The position numbers and the translations under genes were made by a program. The notes beneath the pieces were generated by a model that saw only the letters and a list, made by a program, of their open reading frames with translations, was not told the origin of the DNA and did not search any database. From contig NZ_JNZZ01000016.1 of the NCBI RefSeq assembly GCF_000717645.1, forward strand, positions 186,001 to 250,000: a DNA stretch of 64,000 nucleotides. Reading direction: 5' to 3'. Source of the DNA: Streptomyces californicus. GTDB lineage: Bacteria; Actinomycetota; Actinomycetes; Streptomycetales; Streptomycetaceae. Shown one piece after another: positions 21,644 through 31,373 of the stretch. Position 1 is the stretch's first letter. Each line of letters opens with the position of its first letter.

Positions 21644-23232
21644 CCCCGCACCGCCGGACGGCCGACGAGGCGGCGGGCGTACGCCTCGGTGGTGAAGAAG
21701 GCGGGCAGCTCCCTGCCGAGCGCGGTGCGTTCGAAGAGGTCGCGGACCTGGTCGAGCTGGGCCCAGGGGCACGTCGCGCCGAGCGCGGCCAGTTCCTCGT
21801 CGAGCAGCCCGAGGACCGTCTCGCGGTCGACCGCCCGGTGCTTGAGCCACTGCCAGATCTGGACCCGGGCGATCTCGGCGGTGGCCGCGTCCTCCATCAG
21901 CCCGTTGAGGGCGACGGCTCCCTGTCCGCGCAGCCAGGCGTCGTAGTAGCGCAGAGCGACGGCTATGTTGTAGCGGACGCCTTCCGGGGTCGGGCGACCC
22001 GCCGTGCGGCGGACGGCGACGAGGTGCTCGGCGGTGATGTGGACGTCGTCGCGCGTGCGCTCCAGCTGATGCGGCCGTTCGCCGAGCACCTCGTCGAAGA
22101 CCGTCCGGCAGACCGGGACGAGCCCGGGGTGGGCCACCCAGGATCCGTCGAAGCCGTCCTCCGCCTCCCGCTCCTTGTCCAGCCGGACCGTCGCCAGGGC
22201 GGCTTCCCGGGCCGCCGGTTCGCCGCCGGGGAGCTGGGCGGCCATCCCGCCGATGGCGTGCGCGCCGCGCTTGTGGCAGGTGCGGACCAGGAGTTCGGTG
22301 TACGCCCGCATGAACGGGGCGGTCATGGTGACGGTCGCCCGGTCGGGGAGGACGAAGTCGGGGCGGTGCGCGAAGTTCTTGATCAGGCTGAAGAGGTAGT
22401 CCCAGCGGCCCGCGTTCAGTCCGGCGCTGTGCTCGCGCAGTTCGTAGAGGATCTCCTCCATCTCGAACGCGGCGGTGATCGTCTCGATGAGAACGGTGGC
22501 GCGGATCGTCCCCCGGGGGATGTCCAGGAGGTCTTGGGCCAGGAGGAAGACGTCGTTCCAGAGCCGGGCCTCGTACCGGTTCTCCAGCTTGGGGAGGTAG
22601 AAGTACGGTCCGCTGCCCGCGTCGATCTGACGCCGGGCGCAGTGGAAGAAGTAGAGGCCGAAGTCGACGAGCGCGGCGGGCACGGGACGGTCGTCGACGA
22701 CGAGGTGCTTCTCGGTGAGGTGCCAGCCGCGCGGCCGGACCATGATGGTGGCGGGCCGGTCGGTGAGCCGGTACTCCTTGCCGCTCGTGGTGGTGAAGTC
22801 GATGCGGCGGTCGATGGCGTCGATCAGGGTCAGCTGCCCCCGGACGATGTTCTCCCAGGTGGGCGAGGTGGCGTCCTCGAAGTCGGCCATCCACACCTGG
22901 GCGCCGGAGTTGAGCGCGTTGACCGCCATGGAGCGCTCGGGCGGGCCGGTGATCTCCACCCGGCGGTCGGTCAGACCGGGGGCGGGGCGGGCGACTCGCC
23001 AGTCGGGGTCGTCGCGGATCGGCCTGGTGGCCCGGGAGAAGTCGAGCGGGGTCCCGCCGCGCAACAGGGCGGAGCGGCGGCGGCGCTCGGTCAGCAGGTC
23101 GAAGCGGCGGGCGGTGAAGGCCGCGTCGAGGCGGCCGATGAAGTCGAGGGCCTCGGGGGTGAGGACCTCCTCGTGCCGGTCCCCCGGTGCGCCGAGGACC
23201 TGGACGCGGCCGGTCGTGGCAAGGGTGGTCAT
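21640..23232 (-). CDS. aceB: Malate synthase A
   Basis: A 530-residue malate synthase condensing glyoxylate with acetyl-CoA. Typical segments: NALNSGAQVWMADFEDATSPTW (split here for length: the MADFEDA loop), TIMVRPRGWH, YFYLPKLENRYEARLWNDVF, ATVLIETITAAFEMEEIL with the glyoxylate/Mg ligands, RWDYLFSLIKN, and AHPGLVPV near the catalytic Asp region. The ATG at 23232 follows GAGGAGAACC. Downstream of aceA on the same strand, separated by a hairpin, so it may have its own promoter or depend on readthrough. Confidence 0.96.
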   Translation of the reverse strand: MTTLATTGRVQVLGAPGDRHEEVLTPEALDFIGRLDAAFTARRFDLLTERRRRSALLRGGTPLDFSRATRPIRDDPDWRVARPAPGLTDRRVEITGPPERSMAVNALNSGAQVWMADFEDATSPTWENIVRGQLTLIDAIDRRIDFTTTSGKEYRLTDRPATIMVRPRGWHLTEKHLVVDDRPVPAALVDFGLYFFHCARRQIDAGSGPYFYLPKLENRYEARLWNDVFLLAQDLLDIPRGTIRATVLIETITAAFEMEEILYELREHSAGLNAGRWDYLFSLIKNFAHRPDFVLPDRATVTMTAPFMRAYTELLVRTCHKRGAHAIGGMAAQLPGGEPAAREAALATVRLDKEREAEDGFDGSWVAHPGLVPVCRTVFDEVLGERPHQLERTRDDVHITAEHLVAVRRTAGRPTPEGVRYNIAVALRYYDAWLRGQGAVALNGLMEDAATAEIARVQIWQWLKHRAVDRETVLGLLDEELAALGATCPWAQLDQVRDLFERTALGRELPAFFTTEAYARRLVGRPAVRG

Positions 23233-23271
23233 GCGGTTCTCCTCAGCGGGGTGCGAGCGGGGGCGGCGGCC

Positions 23272-23304
23272 CCGGTCGCGGGGGTTCGGCGCCCCCGCGA
23301 CCGG
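23272..23304 (-). terminator. Hairpin between aceA and aceB
   Basis: 13-bp stem (23272-23284 with 23292-23304), 7-nt loop, 10 nt past the aceA stop. Confidence 0.75.
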
Positions 23305-23313
23305 ACGGGACCT

Positions 23314-24594
<1,281 letters not shown>

Positions 24595-24883
24595 GGCGTG
24601 TCTCCCGAAGTCGTGGTCGATCGAACGGGTCGATCGAGCGGGTCGTGCGTGTGAAGGATGCGAAGCCACGTCATCGGGTGACGCGACCTCGGGCCGCGGC
24701 CCACCGGACCTCCGAGGCGGAACGGTAAGCAATGCGCCCGGCGAACCGGCCGAGAACCCGAGGAGAACGACGTCAGGGCATGAAATCGCGCTCGGGGCCT
24801 CGGACCGGAGCCGGTGTCCGGTGGGCCGCTGCACCAACTCTGACAGTGGCACTGAGTGCCATCAACGGGGTACGGATGCCAAG

Positions 24884-24922
24884 TTCTGCGAATCTTCCCG
24901 TGCGTTTTGCCAAGGTTGCGAA
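24884..24922. promoter_or_regulatory. Three RamB-like half-sites in the aceA-regulator intergenic region
   Basis: TTCTGCGAA (24884-24892), TTTTGCCAA (24905-24913) and GTTGCGAA (24915-24922) resemble the TTTGCAAA-type motif bound by RamB of Corynebacterium. They lie 67 nt and more upstream of the regulator start. The remainder of the 394-nt divergent gap (24595-24988) shows no other element I can name. Confidence 0.45.
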
Positions 24923-24988
24923 GGGTCCTCCCGGTGCATGCGCCGTTAAGGTCATCGATAGGTCGACGATGCCGGGGAGGGCGACGGG

Positions 24989-26479
24989 GTGAGCAGGACC
25001 TACGCGGGAGCGCGGTTGCGCAGGCTGCGCGAGGAGCGCGGCCTGAGCCAGGCGGAGCTGGCCCGGATGCTGGCGATCTCGCCGAGCTATCTGAACCAGA
25101 TGGAGCACGACTCGCGCCCGCTGACGGTGCCCGTGCTGCTGCGGCTGACCGAGGTCTTCGGAGTGGACCCCGGCTTCTTCTCCGAACGGGACACCACCCG
25201 GGTGCTGGCCGATCTGCGGGAGGCGCTGGCCGACGAGGTGGGCGCGGCACGGGTCTCGGCCGCCGAACTCTCCGAGCTGGCCTCGCGGCTGCCGGGGGTG
25301 GCGAAGGTGCTGCTCGACCTCGGTCGGCGCAACCAGGCGCTGACGGGCCGGCTCGCGGAGGCCGCCGAGCTGCGGGGCGGCGGCAGCGACCTGCCGCGCT
25401 CCCCGCACGAGGAGATCCGCGAGTTCTTCTACCGCCGTCAGAACTACCTCCACGAGGCGGACCTGGCGGCGGAGGAACTGGCCGGGGAGATCGGGGTGCG
25501 GCCCGGCGAGGTGGTGCGCGCGCTGGCCGCGCGGCTCACCGAGCGGCACGGCGTCCGGCTGGCGACCGCCGCCGAACAGCCGGGGGCGCCCGGTCCGGAG
25601 CGGCGCCGCGCCCGTCCCGCCGGCGACACCCGCCGGACCACGCCCCGGCGGGCGGGCGCCGGGCGGCTGCACCACTACGATCCGGACGCCCGGGTGCTGT
25701 ATCTGTCGGGCCGGCTCCGGCCGGGCCAGCAGGCGTTCCGGATGGCGACGCAGCTCGCGCTGCTGGAGTACGGCGACGAGATCGACCGGCTGGCCTCGGA
25801 GGACTACGCCGAGGGCTCCGCGCCCCGGCCGCTGGCCCGGATCGGGGTGGCCAACTACTTCGCCGGTGCGCTGGTCCTCCCGTACCGGGCCTTCCACGCG
25901 GCGGCCGAGGAGGTGCGCTACGACATCGAGCGCCTCACCGACCGGTTCGGCCTCGGGTACGAGACGGTCTGCCACCGGCTGTCGACGCTCCAGCGGCCCC
26001 GGCTGCGCGGGGTGCCGTTCTCGTTCGTCCGGGTCGACCGGGCGGGGAACATGTCGAAGCGGCAGTCCGCGACGGGGTTCCACTTCTCCCGCGCGGGCGG
26101 CACCTGCCCCCTGTGGAACGTGTACGAGGCGTTCGCCGCGCCGGGGCGGATCCACGTCCAGATCGCGGCGATGCCGGACGGGCAGCGCTATCTGTGGACG
26201 GCGCGGGCGGTGACCCGGCACCGGGGCGGCTGGGGCGAGCCGGGCAAGACGTTCGCGATCGGGCTGGGGTGCGAGATCCGGCACGCCGGGCGGCTGGTCT
26301 ACTCCGACGGGCTCGACCTGGACAACGCCTCGGCCGCGACGCCGATCGGGATGGGCTGCCGGATCTGCGAGCGCCTCGACTGCCCGCAGCGGGCGGTGCC
26401 GCCGCTGGGGCAGCCGCTGGCCATCGACGAGAACAGCAGCACGTTCGTGCCGTACCCGGTGGAGGGGACGCCCTCGTAG
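24989..26479 (+). CDS. ramB: RamB-like transcriptional regulator of acetate/glyoxylate metabolism
   Basis: A 496-residue regulator. An XRE-type helix-turn-helix occupies residues 8-63 (RLRRLREERGLSQAELARML, SPSYLNQMEHDSRPLT). A middle region resembles the IrrE/M78-like segment (LALLEYGDEID, ANYFAGALVLPYRAF). The C-terminus is the short-chain fatty-acyl regulator domain with conserved cysteines (GGTCPLWN, GLGCEIRH, GMGCRICERLDC). RamB controls aceA and aceB in Corynebacterium and Mycobacterium. The divergent position to aceA supports the same role. The GTG at 24989 has GGGGAGG 8 nt upstream. Confidence 0.9.
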   Translation: MSRTYAGARLRRLREERGLSQAELARMLAISPSYLNQMEHDSRPLTVPVLLRLTEVFGVDPGFFSERDTTRVLADLREALADEVGAARVSAAELSELASRLPGVAKVLLDLGRRNQALTGRLAEAAELRGGGSDLPRSPHEEIREFFYRRQNYLHEADLAAEELAGEIGVRPGEVVRALAARLTERHGVRLATAAEQPGAPGPERRRARPAGDTRRTTPRRAGAGRLHHYDPDARVLYLSGRLRPGQQAFRMATQLALLEYGDEIDRLASEDYAEGSAPRPLARIGVANYFAGALVLPYRAFHAAAEEVRYDIERLTDRFGLGYETVCHRLSTLQRPRLRGVPFSFVRVDRAGNMSKRQSATGFHFSRAGGTCPLWNVYEAFAAPGRIHVQIAAMPDGQRYLWTARAVTRHRGGWGEPGKTFAIGLGCEIRHAGRLVYSDGLDLDNASAATPIGMGCRICERLDCPQRAVPPLGQPLAIDENSSTFVPYPVEGTPS

Positions 26480-26523
26480 GCGTACGGACCCGGTGGGAGC
26501 CGACGGCCGCGCGGGCGCCCGGA

Positions 26524-26562
26524 CCGGTGAGGGGCGCCCGCGCGGGCGCGGCCCCTCACCGG
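26524..26562. terminator. Bidirectional hairpin between converging genes
   Basis: 12-bp stem (26524-26535 with 26551-26562) whose loop holds a further GCCCG/CGGGC pairing. It lies between the RamB-like gene and the transcobalamin-like gene. Confidence 0.75.
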
Positions 26563-26572
26563 GCGGCGCGGG

Positions 26573-28003
26573 TCAGGAGTAGCGCAGGGCGATCGTGTCG
26601 CCGACGCCGATCACCTTGCCGCGGGCGGCCCCGGCGAAGGCGGAGCCGTCGACGGACACCTTCCAGGTCGCCGATCCGGCGTTGGCCTTCCCGTTGACGG
26701 ACGTGATCGTTCCGGTGCCGGAGGCGGGGACGACGGAGGTCACGCAGCCCGCCGGGGTGGACCCGCCCGTCGCGGCGGCCAGCACGTCGCCGAGGGTGGT
26801 GGTCGTTCCGGTCGGGGTGAAGGCGACCGAGCAGACCTTCAGGGCCCCGGTCCCGTCGTCCACGGTGAGCGCCAGCTTCGTCGCCGTACCGGACGTGAAG
26901 CCGCCCGCCGCGACCCACGTGGGCGCGCCGGAGGTGACCGGGGTGGGCGGGGCCGCGGTGAACCCGCCGCCCGCGACGGCGCGCAGGGCGTCGAGCGAGG
27001 AGTAGGCGGACGGGGCGGTGTCGGAGGGCTGGTACTTGAAGCCGCCGCCCGGGTTGTACTGCTGGGCGATCAGGAAGTCGACGGGGGTGCGGCCCGCCGG
27101 GGTGAGGAAGTCGCCGGTCTGCGGGTTGATGCCGCACGCGTTGAGCCCGGAGACCGCCCAGCCGTTGGAGCTGGTGTTGATGCCGTACAGGGCGTTGAAC
27201 GCACCGGAGGTGTTGACCAGCTTGCTCTTGAGGAACGCCTTGGCCTGGAGGATGTCGGGGTCGGTGTTCGGGACCCCGGAGACGCAGAGCGCGGCCATGG
27301 AGGCCCCGGTCATGTCGACGTCGCCCGGCTTGGCGAGTTCGGTGGCGTTGCCCTCGGCCTTGGCGTAGGTCCAGCCGCCGTCGTCGTGCTGGTTGGCCCG
27401 GACCCGGGTGACGATCTTGTCGACGAGGGCCTGCGGGACGCGCTGGCCGCCCGCCTGCGTTCTCGCGCCGCCCAGGGCGAGGGCGGCGAAGACGGTGCCG
27501 TTGTAGTTGGCGGACGAACCGAAGTAGCCGGCTTCCGCGTTCTGCCAGTAGCCGTAGATGTCGGCGATCAGGTTGCGGGAGGCGGAGACCCGGGCCGGGT
27601 CGATCCCGGCGGCGTACGCGTTGAGCGTGCCGCGCTGGTAGTCGGTGACGACGGGGGTGGCCGAGGGCCAGCCGGGGGTGGCGAGCAGGTTGCGGTAGAC
27701 GGTGCGGGCGTTCTTGGTGGCGTCGCCGCCCGGGGTGACGTCGACGGCGGCCGTTCCGGCGGCGGCGAGCGCGCTGAACGCCCACTCGTTGGAGAGCCCG
27801 GATCCGGCGTACGAACCGTCCGCCGCCTGGAGGGTCTTGACGTACGCCACCCCGTTGGTCTTCGAGGTGGCGATCTGGGCCGGGGTGGAGGTCGCGGCGG
27901 CGGGCAGCGCCGTGAGGGCGAACGCGCCGAGGACGGCGGGCGCGACGAGGGCGACGCGGCGCGGCGTACGGAAGGCGGGGCGGGAGGGGACAGAACGGGG
28001 CAT
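26573..28003 (-). CDS. Secreted transcobalamin-like protein (alpha/alpha toroid plus DUF4430-like C-terminal domain)
   Basis: A 476-residue exported protein. The signal peptide is in the first 45 residues (RRVALVAPAVLGAFALTALPAAAT). Residues of about 50-340 form helical repeats of the squalene-cyclase/prenyltransferase type (GVAYVKTLQAADGSYAGSG, DGGWTYAKAEG, GGGFKYQPSDTAPS). The last 110 residues form a beta domain ending ITSVNGKANAGSATWKVSVDG then GVGDTIALRYS, which resembles the C-terminal end of vertebrate intrinsic factor and transcobalamin (DUF4430). Vertebrate B12 carriers share this toroid-plus-beta layout. A cobalamin riboswitch in the leader supports B12 binding. There is no anchor, so the protein is probably released. 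Binding itself is inferred. Confidence 0.82.
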   Translation of the reverse strand: MPRSVPSRPAFRTPRRVALVAPAVLGAFALTALPAAATSTPAQIATSKTNGVAYVKTLQAADGSYAGSGLSNEWAFSALAAAGTAAVDVTPGGDATKNARTVYRNLLATPGWPSATPVVTDYQRGTLNAYAAGIDPARVSASRNLIADIYGYWQNAEAGYFGSSANYNGTVFAALALGGARTQAGGQRVPQALVDKIVTRVRANQHDDGGWTYAKAEGNATELAKPGDVDMTGASMAALCVSGVPNTDPDILQAKAFLKSKLVNTSGAFNALYGINTSSNGWAVSGLNACGINPQTGDFLTPAGRTPVDFLIAQQYNPGGGFKYQPSDTAPSAYSSLDALRAVAGGGFTAAPPTPVTSGAPTWVAAGGFTSGTATKLALTVDDGTGALKVCSVAFTPTGTTTTLGDVLAAATGGSTPAGCVTSVVPASGTGTITSVNGKANAGSATWKVSVDGSAFAGAARGKVIGVGDTIALRYS

Positions 28004-28084
28004 GTGCCTGCTCCTGAGGTGAGAGGCGCACGGCACCGCGCCGCCTCCCGTCCGCACGGGGCGGGGCAGGCTGGATGGGGTGGC

Positions 28085-28270
28085 CGGCGCCCGGACGCGT
28101 GGGTACGGCTTCTGCTGGAACCATCGCCGTCTGGGCATTCGGGCTCGGGAACGGCCCCCTGCCGTCCCACACCGCTGCGCGTCAGCCCCGGATTCGCACC
28201 GGGTTCCCCCCCTACGGCAGGCCAGGACGCTACCCGAGGCGGCACGGGCGCGCCAGAGAAGCCCGGGGCG
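28085..28270 (-). promoter_or_regulatory. Cobalamin riboswitch for the transcobalamin-like gene
   Basis: On the minus strand the conserved core at 28211-28161 reads GGGAACCCGGTGCGAATCC, then GGGGCTGACGCGCAGCGGTG, matching the B12-riboswitch pattern GGGAA..GGTG.AA.CC..GCTG.CCCGC.AC.GT. A plausible B12-box-like end with GGTTCCAGCAGAAGCC follows near 28115-28095. It lies in the 5' leader of the gene starting at 28003. Outer limits are approximate. Confidence 0.85.
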
Positions 28271-28309
28271 TACGCCGGAGCGTCCCCGAACGAGACACGG
28301 ACCGCCTTG

Positions 28310-28440
28310 ACGGCCTCTTCGAAGGCGTGTTCCAATCCGCCTGATACGCACTCATCCCCAGGGGAAGCCGGTCGAAGTCCGGCGCTGACCCGCAACCGTG
28401 GGCCCGCATCACGCGGGCGAGCCGGAATGCCTGGGGCCAG
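28310..28440 (+). promoter_or_regulatory. Cobalamin riboswitch for the ECF operon
   Basis: The plus-strand core at 28359-28402 reads AGGGGAAGCCGGTCGAAGTC then CGGCGCTGACCCGCAACCGT, a close match to the class consensus, followed by a GC stem and the closing GAGCCGGAATGCCTGGGG (28418-28435). It heads the leader of the operon starting at 28575. Outer limits are approximate. The region from 28441 to 28574 completes the leader. Confidence 0.92.
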
Positions 28441-28574
28441 GATTTTCAGCGAGAAACGCCGTCGCGGACTACGGCGTGGTTCGAACAGCTCCCCGTGGGC
28501 GGTCCCTTGCGCGGCCGTGCCCCGCGCCGGGGGCCTTCTGCCACGCGGGGCCCGCCCGGAGGACACGAGGGGCC

Positions 28575-31373
28575 GTGGTGGGGACCGCACAGCAACAGGA
28601 CCGGCACGTCGGGAAGAAGAGACTTCTGTCGCTGATCTCGGCGGCCGCCGTGACGTTCGCCGCGAGCGTGGCGTTCGTCACCGGCACGGGCCCGGCGGCG
28701 GCCGATCCGGTCGACCGGTGCACGTCCACCAGGGGCGCGATCGTCGCGGTGGACTTCGGGCCGTTCGGCGGCGGGGTGGTACGCGGCTGCGACACGACGC
28801 CGACCACCGGCTACGACCTGCTCCACGAGGGCGGCTTCACCACCGAGGGCACCCAGCACGACGGCGACGGCTTCATCTGCCGGATCGGTACGAGCGCCTT
28901 CAACTCCGGTAAGCGGTACCCGACCCCGGCGACCGAGGACTGCGTCCTCACCCCGCAGGCCAGCTCCTACTGGTCGTACTGGATCGCCTCGCCCGACGAG
29001 GAGACCTGGTCCTACAGCCCGTTGGGCGCGATGAGCCGCAAGCCCAAGGCGGGGGACGTGGACGCCTGGGTGTTCGGCGCGACCGACATCGGCGGCTCCA
29101 CCGGCCGCCCCTCCTTCACCCCCGACGAGGTCCGCGCGAGCGGTGGGGCGACGCCCACGCCGACCGACGGGTCGACCGGCCCCGGAGTGCCCGCCGGGAA
29201 GATCGACGTGCCCGCCGCCGGCCGCTGGGTGAGCGACCAACTGCGCGACGGCACGGCCGTGGTGGACGAGGGGGCCGAGTCGCCCAACGACCTCCTCACC
29301 ACCGAGGCCCTGTACGCGCTCGCGGCGGCGAACGGCAAGGGCGCGGCCCTGGACAAGGTGGCCGCCCATCTCACCACCCGCGTCGTCCCGTACGCCTACC
29401 CGAACGGGACCGACGCGGCCCCGGACGCCACGGCGGCGGCCCGGCTCGCACTGGCCGCGGTGATCACCGGACGCGACCCGCACGACGTCGGCGGGCGGGA
29501 TCTGCTCGGCGACCTGGTGAAGCACGTGTGCCCGGCGGGCCCCGACGCGGGGAGCCCCACTCCCGGCTGCACGGGCAAGGGCGACTTCCACGGCGCGACC
29601 AACACGGACGGGCAGGCGCTCTCCGTGCTGGCGCTGCTGCGCGGCGCGGTGGAGCCGCCGGCCGCGACCGTGACCCGCCTGGCCCAACAGGCGTGCCCCA
29701 ACGGGTCGGTGAGCAGCACCTTCATCCGCCCCGGGGAGAACTGCACGGGCGACCCGATGAGCACCGCCCTGGTCGCGCCGGTGCTCAAGGCGGTGGGCGG
29801 GCACGACGCCGCCGTCACGAAGGCGCGTACGTACCTCAGGAAGGCGCAGTCGGAGACCGGCGCGTTCCTGGCGTACGAAGGCGCACCCGCCGCCTCGGTC
29901 ACCACCACCGCCTACGCGGCGCAGGCGTTGCGCGCGCTCGGTGAGACCAAGGCGGCGGACGCGGCGGTCGCCTGGCTCTCGCGGGAGCAACTGGACGGCG
30001 GCGGCTTCGGGTTCGACGCGGGGGACACCGAGCCCGCGCTGTACGCGACGGTCCCCGCCGTGCTCGCGGGAGCGGGCGTCGACCTGGTCTCGCTGGTCGC
30101 GAAGGACCCCGAGCCCAGCCGCCCGCCGACCACTCCCGCTCCCCCGGCGACCGGCTCCGCCACCCCTCGGCCGACGCCCCGCCCGCCGGGTGCGGGTCCG
30201 GACCTGAAGAAGGGCGTCGCCTTCCTGACGCGCCCCTCGAACCTTCTGCAGGGCCGCTACTACGACGACGGCACCAGGAAGGGGCGGGCGGAGTTCGGCA
30301 TGACGATCGACGGGGCGTACGCCCTGGCAGCGACCGGACACGACGACAACGCGCTGCGCACGATCGTGGACTTCCTCGCGGACGGCGGCAAGGACGGCAC
30401 GGGCCGGACGGTGCACGACTGGTCCGGCATCGGGACGAAGTACGCCCAGGGCGGCAGGATCGGCAAGGCGGCCCTGCTCGCCCAGGCCGTCGAGCGCGAC
30501 CCGCGCGACTTCGGCGGCCGTGATCTGATCGCCGCGGTCACCGACGCCGTGTGCGAGAAGCCGAGCACCGCCCCCGACAAGAGCTGCCCGGCCGAGGGCG
30601 CCTACACCTACTCCCCGTCCGTCTTCGCCCAGTCCCTGGGGATCCTCGCGCAGGTACGCGCCGGCGAGGAGAAGGCCGCCGAGGCTCCGATCGCGTATCT
30701 GGCGAGCCTCCAGCACGACTCGGGCGCCTGGCCCAGCCTGATCCCCTCCACCGGCGACTCGGACGTGGACTCGACCGCCATGGCCGCGATGACCCTGGAC
30801 CTCGTCCCGGGCGACGCGCACGCGCCCGCCGTGGACAAGGCGCTGGCCTGGATCGCCGGCCGGCAGCTTGCGGACGGCGGCTTCCCCGGGGCTTCCGGAA
30901 ACTCGGTCAACTCCGCGGGTCTCGCCGTGCAGGGGCTGTCCCTGGACGCGGAGAAGTACGACGCGCAGATCACGAAGGCGCTGAAGTTCCTCACCTCGCA
31001 GCAGAACAAGGACGGCGGGTTCAACGTCGCGAAGAACGGCCAGCGGGGGTCCGACATCCGTGCCTCGGCGCAGGCGGTCGGCGGGGCCACCGGCATCTCC
31101 TTCGGCGTCCTGTCCCGCAGTCTGGAGGGCACCACCCCCAACCCGGTGCCGTCCTCCTCGGCCCCGGTGATCGTCACCCCCGGTGAGAACGGCGGGAGCG
31201 GCATCGTGAACGCCGACGGACCCGGCGGCGGGGGTGGGGACGGGGGCAGCCTCGCCTCGACCGGCGTGCAGGCCCTCGCCCTCGCCGCCGCGGCAGCGGT
31301 GCTGGTCCTGGCGGGCCGGCTGGCGGTCGTGGCCGCCCGCGACCGGCGTACGGCGGCGGGTGGTCAGCGGTGA
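28575..31373 (+). CDS. Cell-wall-anchored double-toroid protein of the cobalamin operon (LAxTG sortase signal)
   Basis: A 932-residue exported protein. The signal peptide is KKRLLSLISAAAVTFAAS with an AAA-D cleavage region. Residues of about 45-190 form a Cys-containing domain (GFICRIG, SSYWSYW, WSYSPLGAMSRKP, DVDAWVFGATDIGG) that recurs in the next gene. Two helical-toroid units follow, at about 205-510 and 540-860, joined by a Pro/Thr linker; each contains a GGRDL...C element and DGGGFGFD/DGGFPGAS-type turns. The end is LASTG, a hydrophobic helix and an Arg-rich tail, fitting streptomycete class E sortase (LAxTG). GTG at 28575 or 28578 both possible; GGAGGA lies upstream. Proposed role: wall-side receptor for B12 or its carrier. 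Confidence 0.82.
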   Translation: MVGTAQQQDRHVGKKRLLSLISAAAVTFAASVAFVTGTGPAAADPVDRCTSTRGAIVAVDFGPFGGGVVRGCDTTPTTGYDLLHEGGFTTEGTQHDGDGFICRIGTSAFNSGKRYPTPATEDCVLTPQASSYWSYWIASPDEETWSYSPLGAMSRKPKAGDVDAWVFGATDIGGSTGRPSFTPDEVRASGGATPTPTDGSTGPGVPAGKIDVPAAGRWVSDQLRDGTAVVDEGAESPNDLLTTEALYALAAANGKGAALDKVAAHLTTRVVPYAYPNGTDAAPDATAAARLALAAVITGRDPHDVGGRDLLGDLVKHVCPAGPDAGSPTPGCTGKGDFHGATNTDGQALSVLALLRGAVEPPAATVTRLAQQACPNGSVSSTFIRPGENCTGDPMSTALVAPVLKAVGGHDAAVTKARTYLRKAQSETGAFLAYEGAPAASVTTTAYAAQALRALGETKAADAAVAWLSREQLDGGGFGFDAGDTEPALYATVPAVLAGAGVDLVSLVAKDPEPSRPPTTPAPPATGSATPRPTPRPPGAGPDLKKGVAFLTRPSNLLQGRYYDDGTRKGRAEFGMTIDGAYALAATGHDDNALRTIVDFLADGGKDGTGRTVHDWSGIGTKYAQGGRIGKAALLAQAVERDPRDFGGRDLIAAVTDAVCEKPSTAPDKSCPAEGAYTYSPSVFAQSLGILAQVRAGEEKAAEAPIAYLASLQHDSGAWPSLIPSTGDSDVDSTAMAAMTLDLVPGDAHAPAVDKALAWIAGRQLADGGFPGASGNSVNSAGLAVQGLSLDAEKYDAQITKALKFLTSQQNKDGGFNVAKNGQRGSDIRASAQAVGGATGISFGVLSRSLEGTTPNPVPSSSAPVIVTPGENGGSGIVNADGPGGGGGDGGSLASTGVQALALAAAAAVLVLAGRLAVVAARDRRTAAGGQR

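Noticed and set aside
28575..31373. Terpene cyclase or prenyltransferase enzyme reading of the toroid proteins
   Set aside because: The proteins are exported, lack the catalytic DXDD motif of squalene-hopene cyclases, and sit behind cobalamin riboswitches with a transporter.
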